From CAZIPZ01 sp964541075 (GTDB lineage Bacteria; Acidobacteriota; Terriglobia; 20CM-2-55-15): a stretch of 21,742 nt of DNA. Within the stretch, counting starts at the first letter, position 1; each line of letters begins with the position of its first letter. Under the pieces are notes generated by a model. That model had not been told where the DNA came from and did no database searches. It saw only the letters and a list, made by a program, of their open reading frames with translations. Positions 14,893-21,742 of this stretch are shown here, one piece after another. A program made the position numbers and the translations under genes. Location of the stretch: positions 1-21,742 of the forward strand of contig CAZIPZ010000047.1 in the NCBI GenBank assembly GCA_964541075.1, written 5' to 3'.

Positions 14893-15831
14893 TTACGAGC
14901 GTCCTGGGTCGGAAACACGTCTTCGCATCTTCGCCGCCTTGAGAGTGTTCTTCATGAGGGTGGCGATCGTCATCGGTCCGACACCGCCGGGCACCGGCGT
15001 TAATTGGGAAGCCACTTCCATCGCGGCTCTCTCATCAACGTCTCCAGCCCAGACATATCCTCGTTTTTCGAAGTCTTTCCAGCGAGCCTCGTTTCGTCCG
15101 AAAAGCCGTTCGACCTCGGAACGATCGGTGACTTTGTTCGTTCCTACATCGATCACTACTGCGCCAGGTTTAATGAAATCGCGAGTAACCATGGCGGTTC
15201 TGCCCAGAGCTGCCACAAGGATATCGCCTTCCCGCGCGACTGCTGCGACATGACGTGTTTTGGAGTGGCAGACCGTGACGGTGGCGTTTGCGTGCATCAG
15301 CAAAACCGCCTGAGGCTTTCCAACGTCGTCGCTTCTTCCCAAAACCACAGCACGCGATCCCTCGATCCGGACGCCCGACCTTTGAAGAAGCTCCATCACG
15401 CCGAGCGGCGTACACGCCACAAGAGTCTCGCGCCCGAGCAGCAGCGAACCTAGGTTGCGCGAATGAAAGCCGTCTACATCTTTAACCGGATCGACGCTCT
15501 CCAAAACGGCATGCTTATCGACATGCTTCGGCAGCGGAAGCTGAACAAGTATTCCGTCAATAGAATCATCCCTATTGAGCTTCTCGATCTCATCCAGCAG
15601 TTGCCGGGTGGTTGAGGAGGCAGGAACGGTAATCTTGCGGCTGCAAATTCCAAGCTGCTCGCACGTCTTGGCCTTCATGTTGACGTAAGCCGATGAAGCA
15701 GCGTCATCGCCGACAAGCATCACTGCCAGCCCAGGCGTAATGCCCCGCTGCTTCAGCGTTTCCACTTCGTTCGCCGCTTCGCGCCTGACCTGGTCCGCGA
15801 TCTTTACACCGTCAATGAGAGTAGCGGCCAT
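14893..15831 (-). CDS. folD: Bifunctional methylenetetrahydrofolate dehydrogenase/cyclohydrolase
   Basis: Interconverts 5,10-methylene-, methenyl- and 10-formyl-tetrahydrofolate with NADP, feeding purine synthesis and formyl-Met-tRNA, and linking to MetH one-carbon flow. From the ATG at 15831 it has 312 residues, slightly longer than usual because of a basic C-terminal tail (RRRVSDPGRS). Catalytic Lys53 is in YVNMKAK, Gln97 in QLPLP and Asp120 in KDVDG. The dinucleotide loop reads GRSDDVGKPQA, a little different from the common GRSxIVGxP, and the end PVPGGVGPMTIATLMKN is canonical. A GTG at 15849 extends the frame, but it would place the start upstream of a TATGAT -10; the ATG gives the family N-terminus AATLIDG. 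First gene of folD-coaE. Confidence 0.95.
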   Translation of the reverse strand: MAATLIDGVKIADQVRREAANEVETLKQRGITPGLAVMLVGDDAASSAYVNMKAKTCEQLGICSRKITVPASSTTRQLLDEIEKLNRDDSIDGILVQLPLPKHVDKHAVLESVDPVKDVDGFHSRNLGSLLLGRETLVACTPLGVMELLQRSGVRIEGSRAVVLGRSDDVGKPQAVLLMHANATVTVCHSKTRHVAAVAREGDILVAALGRTAMVTRDFIKPGAVVIDVGTNKVTDRSEVERLFGRNEARWKDFEKRGYVWAGDVDERAAMEVASQLTPVPGGVGPMTIATLMKNTLKAAKMRRRVSDPGRS

Positions 15832-15840
15832 AAGAAATTC

Positions 15841-15850
15841 ATCATACACT
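15841..15850. promoter_or_regulatory. Overlapping antiparallel -10 elements between folD and the lytic transglycosylase gene
   Basis: Minus strand TATGAT (15846-15841) ends 9 bases before the folD ATG at 15831. Plus strand TACACT (15845-15850) ends 8 bases before the ATG at 15859. The two boxes overlap by 2 bases. Predicted leaders are 1-3 bases in both directions, so both transcripts would be leaderless or nearly so. I saw no Shine-Dalgarno match for either gene and no clear -35. Confidence 0.45.
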
Positions 15851-15858
15851 GACTGTAA

Positions 15859-17868
15859 ATGAATTTCGTTTTGATGCTAGCGCCCGTACTGACCTCTTTA
15901 CTCTTCGAATCTTCCATCGAAAGAGCATTCACGCTAGCTCGAAACAGCGAATGGGTCGGAGCTTCGGCGGCTCTTGACCAGGCGTTCGTGGAAGATCCTT
16001 CCCTGTTTGCCTCGAACAATTTTCACTATCTCCGCGGCAGGTTTGCTGAGAACCAGCGCGACTGGAACCGGGCGCGGCAGGAATTCTCAAAGGTGGCTCC
16101 GGATAATCCCCTTTTCAGCCTGGCCATGTGGCACGCAGCGCTGGCTTCAGCGCGTCTTGGAGATGAGGCTGCATCGGAACAGTCTTACGGTGCGTTGCCG
16201 CTGGACTTCCCGATCGACCTCAAAATGCAACTCGCGAGAAATTCGAGTCCGGCCTTTGCTATGAAGATTTATGCCTCTCTGGTTTCAAGAGAAGCACGCC
16301 TGCAGCGCGCCGCCGGAACTGAAGACATCCTTGCGTTATGGTCGTTGATACGGGAAGAAAAGGCGGATGACGTGGCGCTGGAAGCCGTACGACGCGCGGG
16401 CGGGACGGCGGCAACACCTCGAGACTTTATGGATGCCGCCGAAGTGTACGCTGCGCATCGCCATTTCAGCGAAGCCATCACCTTCTATGAACGAGCCTCA
16501 TCCGACGCCACGCTCGCTGCCGAAGCGATGTATCAGATCGCGCGAGCGCGATTCTTCCAGGAAAACTATCAAGAGGCCATCGAGCGATATCAAGAAATAG
16601 CCGCCGACTTCCCGGAAACCGACTGGGCAAAGGATGCGACTTATCAGATTGCGAATTCTTACTGGCGGCTTGGCGACTTCCGGAACGCTGAACAAACATT
16701 TCTGGCTTACATCAAGCGCTATGGCAAAAAGGGCAATCAGGAGGGCGCAGTTCGTGACCTTGTGGATGTTTATCGCGCCCTTGGCGAACACCAAAAGGCA
16801 GTCTCATGGCTCGATCGGATGCTGGCCGGAAAGCTCTCGGTATCCGGACGACAGGTTTTCCTCTTCACTAAAGCAAAGATTCTCTACGTCCAGAAAAGGT
16901 TTACGGCGGCCGAAGCTCTCTTTCGAAGGCTGAGCACAATGAAATTGCGGGCCGCCGCCGGAGGAGCAACAACCGAAGAGGTGAAGTACTTCCAAGCTCT
17001 CTGTCTGGCTAATTCGAATCGAAAAGCTCAGGCGGAAGAAATCTGGCGCGGGCTTATGCGTGAATCGCGCACGTACTACGCTCAGCGCGCCGCAGAAAAG
17101 CTTGGGGCGGCTCCTCCTGCTGCGAATTTGAATCCTTGCGCAGTGAAGGATTCGGCGCTGGTCAGCGTTGAGGTCAATTTGGAGAATCTGCGACGTCCGT
17201 TGCGCACCGAAGTTCCGGTTTTAGGCGACCCGCTGACCGAGCTTTCATTTCTCCGCCTGTGGGATGAGGCTTCCTTTTGGATGGATCGACAGAGAGCCCG
17301 CGCGGATGCTCGTACGGGCGCCGAAATGGCGTACGCCGCGGGCCGGTATCACAGATCCATCGCCTATGCTGATCGTCTTCCGAAAACAGAACCCAGCGTG
17401 CTTCCATTGCTTTATCCAACCGGTTTTCGCCGGATCATTTGCTCCGCAGCCGAAACACACAGCGTTGATCCGCTGTGGCTCCATGCCATCATCTGGCAGG
17501 AGAGTAAATACGACCCGCAGGCGCGATCAGGAGCTTCGGCTCGCGGGTTGATGCAATTTATACCCGAGACCGCCCGGATGATTGCGCCAATGATCGGTTT
17601 GAAAGAATTCTCTCTCGATCGCCTGTACGAGCCCGGCGTCAGTATTCAATTGGGAGCACGGTATTGGAAGTCGCTGATGGATGAAATCCGGAATCCGGCA
17701 ATGGCGCTGGCCGCTTACAACGGCGGCATGAACAACGTCCGACGCTGGATGAGCAAGGCGCCCGATGGAGAGCCAGAACTCTTCGTGGCGGATATCGGAT
17801 TTGTGGAAACCAAGAGATACGTTATGGCTGTCTTTCAGGCGCACGCTGCCTACGAAGCGCTTCAGTAA
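15859..17868 (+). CDS. Soluble lytic murein transglycosylase with TPR-like repeats
   Basis: Cleaves peptidoglycan glycan strands to 1,6-anhydro ends in the periplasm. It is 669 residues. The N-terminus has a short hydrophobic stretch (FVLMLAPVLTSLL) without a basic start, a weak signal peptide. Residues about 20-420 are helical TPR-like repeats (SEAITFYERAS, EAMYQIARARFFQENYQEAIERY, ATYQIANSYWRLGDFRNAEQTF), as in Slt70-type superhelices. The SLT domain lies at about 525-660: catalytic Glu548 in IIWQESKYDP, then SARGLMQFIPETA, then NPAMALAAYNGG and ETKRYVMAV. An in-frame TAA directly before the ATG at 15859 fixes this as the earliest start. It diverges from folD at 27 bases and is followed 26 bases later by the permease gene. 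Confidence 0.93.
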   Translation: MNFVLMLAPVLTSLLFESSIERAFTLARNSEWVGASAALDQAFVEDPSLFASNNFHYLRGRFAENQRDWNRARQEFSKVAPDNPLFSLAMWHAALASARLGDEAASEQSYGALPLDFPIDLKMQLARNSSPAFAMKIYASLVSREARLQRAAGTEDILALWSLIREEKADDVALEAVRRAGGTAATPRDFMDAAEVYAAHRHFSEAITFYERASSDATLAAEAMYQIARARFFQENYQEAIERYQEIAADFPETDWAKDATYQIANSYWRLGDFRNAEQTFLAYIKRYGKKGNQEGAVRDLVDVYRALGEHQKAVSWLDRMLAGKLSVSGRQVFLFTKAKILYVQKRFTAAEALFRRLSTMKLRAAAGGATTEEVKYFQALCLANSNRKAQAEEIWRGLMRESRTYYAQRAAEKLGAAPPAANLNPCAVKDSALVSVEVNLENLRRPLRTEVPVLGDPLTELSFLRLWDEASFWMDRQRARADARTGAEMAYAAGRYHRSIAYADRLPKTEPSVLPLLYPTGFRRIICSAAETHSVDPLWLHAIIWQESKYDPQARSGASARGLMQFIPETARMIAPMIGLKEFSLDRLYEPGVSIQLGARYWKSLMDEIRNPAMALAAYNGGMNNVRRWMSKAPDGEPELFVADIGFVETKRYVMAVFQAHAAYEALQ

Positions 17869-17894
17869 AGACGAAAGACGATGGGCTTTTTAAG

Positions 17895-18917
17895 GTGAAG
17901 CTGGAAAAGGTTGTCTTCGGCATCGTGTTCGGGATCATCGCGACGGTCGCGCTGACGATCATGTGGCCGTTTCTCACTTACATCGTCTTGGCCGGGATCC
18001 TCACTTACATCCTTTTTCCTGTTTATCACTTCCTCCAAAGACGCACGGGCAGACCAGAAATCAGCTCGGCCATGTCCATCGTGCTGGCCCTGATCCTGAT
18101 GGTGCTCCCTGCATTCTTTCTTGTCAGCCAGCTTGTTCAACAGGTCTCCGGAGCATACAACAACTTTCAGGCGGAGAACCTCCAGCGCGTGGGGGATTAT
18201 CTCAGCGGACTTACGGGCAATCGTGTGAACTTTGAGGAAATGGTGAACTCGAGTCTGGCGCAGATCCGGCAGTCGATCGTGGGCTTCGCTCCCGACATTC
18301 TCGGATCGATCGGCGAGGTTCTGATCGGCTTGTTCATCATGTTTTTCGTGATGTATTACGGTTTTCGGGAGGGCGAACGTTTCCTATCACGAATAAAAGT
18401 GCTCCTTCCACTGGACCCTGCACTGAAGGAATCCCTGTTTTATGAACTGCGCACCGTGACCCAAGCGGTGCTTTACGGACAGGTGATGACAGCCGTCATT
18501 CAGGGAACGCTCGGAGCTTTTGGCCTTTTGATTTTTGGAGTGCCGAATTGGCTATTCTGGGGCGCCCTCATGATCATCCTTGCCTTCCTACCTGTGCTGG
18601 GGACCCCGTTGATCTGGGTTCCGGCAGCAGTCGGAAAACTCCTCGACGGGGAAACAGCGAGCGGCGTCGGCCTTCTGGTGTTCGGCGCAACGATTGTGAT
18701 GAATATCGACAACTTTATCCGGCCTCGTCTCGTCAGCGGTCGTACGAAAGTTCACCCAGTGTTGATCCTCATCGGCGTGCTGGGCGGGCTCAAAGTTTTC
18801 GGATTTACCGGAATGCTGGTCGGCCCTCTGGTTCTTGCTCTACTTGTCGCCTGCGTCAAGTTCTACGAACAGGCCTACTTGAGAGGAAAACTCACGATCG
18901 GTCCCGCCGCTGACTGA
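17895..18917 (+). CDS. AI-2E family transporter (PerM/TqsA-type permease)
   Basis: A 340-residue inner-membrane protein of the PF01594 family. Hydrophobic segments occur at the N-terminus (about 7-25 and 28-45), about 60-82, a central pair around 150-170 and 205-230, and several to about 325. A soluble loop with a QVSGAYNNFQ stretch lies between the third and fourth. The signature region (IILAFLPVLGTPLIWVPAAV and the late DNFIRPRLVSGRTKVHP) is characteristic. Family members export autoinducer-2, act as antiporters, or are uncharacterised, so the substrate is open. GTG at 17895 is chosen because the family begins with a short tail before the first membrane segment; an ATG at 17881 is in another frame. 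No ribosome-binding site is clear. It may be co-transcribed with the lytic transglycosylase 26 bases upstream. Confidence 0.88.
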   Translation: MKLEKVVFGIVFGIIATVALTIMWPFLTYIVLAGILTYILFPVYHFLQRRTGRPEISSAMSIVLALILMVLPAFFLVSQLVQQVSGAYNNFQAENLQRVGDYLSGLTGNRVNFEEMVNSSLAQIRQSIVGFAPDILGSIGEVLIGLFIMFFVMYYGFREGERFLSRIKVLLPLDPALKESLFYELRTVTQAVLYGQVMTAVIQGTLGAFGLLIFGVPNWLFWGALMIILAFLPVLGTPLIWVPAAVGKLLDGETASGVGLLVFGATIVMNIDNFIRPRLVSGRTKVHPVLILIGVLGGLKVFGFTGMLVGPLVLALLVACVKFYEQAYLRGKLTIGPAAD

Positions 18918-18932
18918 AAGCATGGACGCTAT

Positions 18933-21742
18933 CTAAGGACCAGATTTGAATACACGGGGCTGTGCATCGAGAACGTCGCGCACCTTTCGTGCGAGCACCG
19001 CGGGTGTGTATGGTTTTTGGAGAAAGTCGATTCCATCGTGCAGCAAGCCATGCTTCACGACGGCATCGTCGGTGTAGCCGCTCACAAACAGGACGCGGAT
19101 CGAGGGGAAACGCCTCTGCATCGCTTCGGCGAGTTCCCGCCCGCTCAGTTCGGGCATGACGACATCCGTAACGAGCATGTCGATCGATTTACCGTCCGCG
19201 ACGTGGAGCGCCTCTTCACCGCACGCAGCGGCAATCACGTCATATCCCTGGGCCTGCAGGGTGAGCATCGACAACGCGCGCACAGCGCCTTCGTCTTCCA
19301 CCAACAAAATCGTTTCGCTTCCGCCCGAAACTGCTCGCGCGGCCTTATCGTCTCGAAACGACGCTACTTCGTCCACCGCCGGAAAGTAGAGCTTGAATGC
19401 TGTGCCGATGCCAGGTTCGCTGTACACCTCGATATGCCCCCCACTTTGCTTAATGATTCCATACACCATGGCAAGCCCGAGGCCGGTGCCTTTTCCGGGA
19501 CCCTTGGTCGTGAAAAACGGTTCGAAGATGCGCGACTGAACTTCCGGCGTCATTCCAAAGCCAGTGTCGGTGATCGCCAGCCGAACATAGTTCCCGGGCT
19601 TCGCATAGGGATGAAGCTCGGAATAGGCTTCATCGATCCTGACGTTATGGGTTTCGATCGTGAGTTTTCCTCCTTGCGGCATCGCATCGCGCGCGTTTAC
19701 GGCGAGATTCATCAGAATCTGGGTGAGTTGCCCGGGATCGGCTTTGATCCGGCTGATCTTCGGGTCGAGCACCGCAGTTAGAGACACATCCTCTCCGATA
19801 AGCCGTCTCAGCATTTTTTCGGTTTCTCGGACGACTTCATTCATGCCCAGAACTTTCGGCTGGAGAGCCGTTTGCCTGCTGAATGCCAGAAGCTGTCGCG
19901 TCAGCGAGGCTGCGCGTTCGCCGGCATGTCGAATGGCGTGTATGCTGTCGCGTTTGGGGTCGTCCGTGGGAATTGTTGTGAGCAACAGCTCGCTGTAGCC
20001 AGAAATGATCGTCAGCAGGTTGTTGAAGTCGTGAGCAACGCCGCCTGCGAGATGACCGATAGCCTCCATCTTTTGCGCCTGCCTGAACTGGTCTTCGAGG
20101 CGCCGGCGCTCCGAAATGTCGAGGCCAATGACGAGCACGCATGGCGTATTGGTCTTTAAGAAAACACCTTTGAAGTAGAACGGTATCGACTTTCGGTCGC
20201 CTGTGGCGATATGGCACTCGATCGCATCCTGGCCTTTGGTGAAAACAGCGTCAATCCATCTCCCAACAGACTCCGAATCTTCGGCGGCGATGAGACGCCG
20301 GGGCGACATGTTCGCAATCTCGTCACTCGTGTATCCCGTCGTTTGCTCCAGAACCTTATTCCATTTGACCAACCTCTGGGGCGCATCGAATAAGAGCACC
20401 ACTCCGGGTAGTGAATCCATGAGCATGTCAACGAAGTGCTTCTCCGCGAACAATGCTTCCTCCGCGTGACGCCGGATGAGCGCAGAGCGAATCATTTCGG
20501 CAACGGAATCGACGAGCCGGCGCTCCTCTGCGTGAAACGGCCCTTCGGACTGCGGAGGTTTTTCGGTGGGATACGCCACCTCGACTACGCCCCTCAGTCC
20601 TCCCGGACCCATGAATTCTGCACTCATGATCCACGGCGAAATTGGGAAATCGGGGGTCGCAAACTCCAGGTCACCGAATTGGATTCGGGCTCTCGCCTCG
20701 TCGGAATACTCCCATCCCTGCGGTAAAATTATCACGATGTCCCGCAGCCAATCGGCTTTGCTGCGCTGATTGTCGCGAAGAATCTCCGCCACTTCCTGAA
20801 GGCACGTAAGCTCCTTTACCCGCTCGCCTAAAACATGCACCAATTTCCGATTCTCTTCCTGGGCATGCTTACGCTCGATTGCGACACGGGCGAGATACGT
20901 AGCGCGCTGAATCAGGGCTCGGTCCAGCGGTCCGGGAACTCGCGGCGTGCGATAGTACATAGCGAAAGTGCCGAGGACCGCACCGCGCGCATCGATAATC
21001 GGAGTCGACCAGCAAGCCCTCAGACCATACTCTCGAGCGATCTGGCGGTAGTCGTCCCAGAGTGGATCCGTTTCTATATCGGTGACAATCACCGGTTCAC
21101 GCAGGTACACCGCCGTTCCGCATGAACCCGCCTTCGGACCGCTCGGTTTGCCATCGATCTTGTTGCTATATTCCATCGGGAGACGCGGTGCGGCGCCATA
21201 ACGAAGGTGCACGCCGTCCGCGTCGAGGAGGAGAACGGATGCAAACGTGTCCCGTGCAACGGACTCGATCGCTTCAGCTACTGCGCTTAAAACTTCTTCC
21301 AGGGGGGCTTCTCTGGAAATCAGCTCGAAGATCCGGTTTTCCGCGGCAAGCAGGAGGTCGCGCTGTCTGTGCTCCGTGGTGTCCATCGCGACGCCAAAGA
21401 CTTTAACCGCACTGTTGCGATCGTCCCGCTGCACCTGCCCTCTTAACAAGAGAGCTCGCTCTTCTCCGTCCCGCCGCACGATACGGTGCTCGAATTGGCT
21501 CCACTCTCCGCCGGCTCTGATGCTCTGCAGGCTTTCGGCAAGCTGTTCCGCATCCTGGGGATGACAAAAGGCTATGGCGGTCTCGATCCTTCCGTCGAAC
21601 TCCGCTCCGTCGATACCGTGGATCCGCGCAAGTTCGTCGGACCATTTCAAGCGGTTCGTGACAATGTCCCATTCCCAACTTCCGACGCTAGCCGCTTCCT
21701 GGGCCAGCCGAAGGAACATCTCACGATCGTGCAGATCTCGTT
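18933..21742 (-). CDS. Hybrid sensor histidine kinase with C-terminal receiver (5' end outside window)
   Basis: A predicted cytoplasmic two-component hybrid kinase; no membrane segment is seen in the visible part. The frame stays open through the window end (RDLHDRE precedes the ATG at 21719 and fits the family), so the start lies outside. Counting from that ATG: PAS 1-115 (SVGSWEWD); GAF about 125-285 (SCGTAVYLREPVIVTDI); a GAF-like segment about 300-415 of the kind seen in many sensor kinases (ILPQGWEYSDEARARI, EGPFHAEERRLVDSVAEMI); PAS about 428-540; HisKA with phospho-acceptor His563 (GGVAHDFNN); HATPase with N-box NLAVNARDAM, DTGFGM and GTGLGLA; and a receiver (about 803-918) with Asp852 (VTDVVMPELSG) and Lys902. 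The likely output is phosphotransfer, not DNA binding. The stop is 15 bases from the convergent permease stop; no partner gene is in the window. Confidence 0.92.
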   Translation of the reverse strand, partial: RDLHDREMFLRLAQEAASVGSWEWDIVTNRLKWSDELARIHGIDGAEFDGRIETAIAFCHPQDAEQLAESLQSIRAGGEWSQFEHRIVRRDGEERALLLRGQVQRDDRNSAVKVFGVAMDTTEHRQRDLLLAAENRIFELISREAPLEEVLSAVAEAIESVARDTFASVLLLDADGVHLRYGAAPRLPMEYSNKIDGKPSGPKAGSCGTAVYLREPVIVTDIETDPLWDDYRQIAREYGLRACWSTPIIDARGAVLGTFAMYYRTPRVPGPLDRALIQRATYLARVAIERKHAQEENRKLVHVLGERVKELTCLQEVAEILRDNQRSKADWLRDIVIILPQGWEYSDEARARIQFGDLEFATPDFPISPWIMSAEFMGPGGLRGVVEVAYPTEKPPQSEGPFHAEERRLVDSVAEMIRSALIRRHAEEALFAEKHFVDMLMDSLPGVVLLFDAPQRLVKWNKVLEQTTGYTSDEIANMSPRRLIAAEDSESVGRWIDAVFTKGQDAIECHIATGDRKSIPFYFKGVFLKTNTPCVLVIGLDISERRRLEDQFRQAQKMEAIGHLAGGVAHDFNNLLTIISGYSELLLTTIPTDDPKRDSIHAIRHAGERAASLTRQLLAFSRQTALQPKVLGMNEVVRETEKMLRRLIGEDVSLTAVLDPKISRIKADPGQLTQILMNLAVNARDAMPQGGKLTIETHNVRIDEAYSELHPYAKPGNYVRLAITDTGFGMTPEVQSRIFEPFFTTKGPGKGTGLGLAMVYGIIKQSGGHIEVYSEPGIGTAFKLYFPAVDEVASFRDDKAARAVSGGSETILLVEDEGAVRALSMLTLQAQGYDVIAAACGEEALHVADGKSIDMLVTDVVMPELSGRELAEAMQRRFPSIRVLFVSGYTDDAVVKHGLLHDGIDFLQKPYTPAVLARKVRDVLDAQPRVFKSGP

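Noticed and set aside
15831..15849. GTG at 15849 as the folD start
   Set aside because: It lies upstream of the TATGAT box and adds six residues not typical of FolD.
17850..17890. Terminator between the lytic transglycosylase and the permease
   Set aside because: GAAGCGCTTC is a short palindrome and a T5 follows later, but there is no stable stem directly before the T run.
19017..19781. 254-residue plus-strand frame
   Set aside because: Antisense to the receiver and ATPase parts of the histidine kinase.
1..21742. tRNA, rRNA, CRISPR, insertion sequence or phage genes
   Set aside because: None was recognised; gene content is uniform housekeeping with no direct-repeat arrays or transposase motifs.

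Overview
The window is chromosomal, gene-dense and mostly housekeeping DNA from a Gram-negative-type bacterium with moderate GC content. Secreted TPR proteins with long N-terminal signal peptides, the cobalamin-dependent MetH, a GTG/TTG/ATG start mix and a large hybrid histidine kinase all fit an Acidobacteriota-like soil or sediment organism. That placement is an inference from gene content and protein style, not from a marker gene. I see no phage, insertion sequence, CRISPR array, tRNA or rRNA, and no gene-free stretch of 300 bases or more. Coding occupies nearly everything.

Layout. (1) Positions 1-2877, plus strand: the 3' two-thirds of metH (cut by the window start), then an unrecognised 122-residue protein, ending in a possible intrinsic terminator. 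(2) 2881-5263: nth (endonuclease III, minus strand) diverges from a SAM methyltransferase, their start codons overlapping in one CATG. A second methyltransferase with a zinc ribbon follows from its own good sigma70-type promoter. (3) 5226-7311, minus strand: a tight operon rnc - lepB - membrane-anchored unknown protein (RNase III, signal peptidase I, unknown). (4) 7447-10115, minus strand: two exported TPR proteins; the first has a near-consensus promoter, the second carries a metallopeptidase-like but degenerate HxxxH motif. (5) 10145-14318, plus strand: a TIM-barrel sugar-phosphate-isomerase-like protein, asnS (4-base overlap), arginase, and an AmmeMemoRadiSam-type radical SAM enzyme. (6) 14263-15831, minus strand: folD - coaE, with zero spacing. 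(7) 15859-18917, plus strand: a TPR-containing soluble lytic transglycosylase and an AI-2E-family permease. (8) 18933-21742, minus strand: a hybrid sensor histidine kinase (PAS-GAF-GAF-like-PAS-HisKA-HATPase-REC), whose 5' end lies beyond the window.

The genes serve central functions: methionine/folate one-carbon metabolism (metH, folD), CoA synthesis (coaE), translation (asnS), RNA processing (rnc), protein export (lepB), DNA repair (nth), cell-wall turnover (lytic transglycosylase) and arginine breakdown (arginase). I did not find a clear new multi-gene system. The items most worth a second look are the degenerate metallopeptidase-like TPR protein, the orphan radical SAM enzyme next to arginase, the two unknown small proteins, and the very compact divergent gene pairs, where antiparallel -10 elements overlap and predicted transcripts start at or within a few bases of the start codon.
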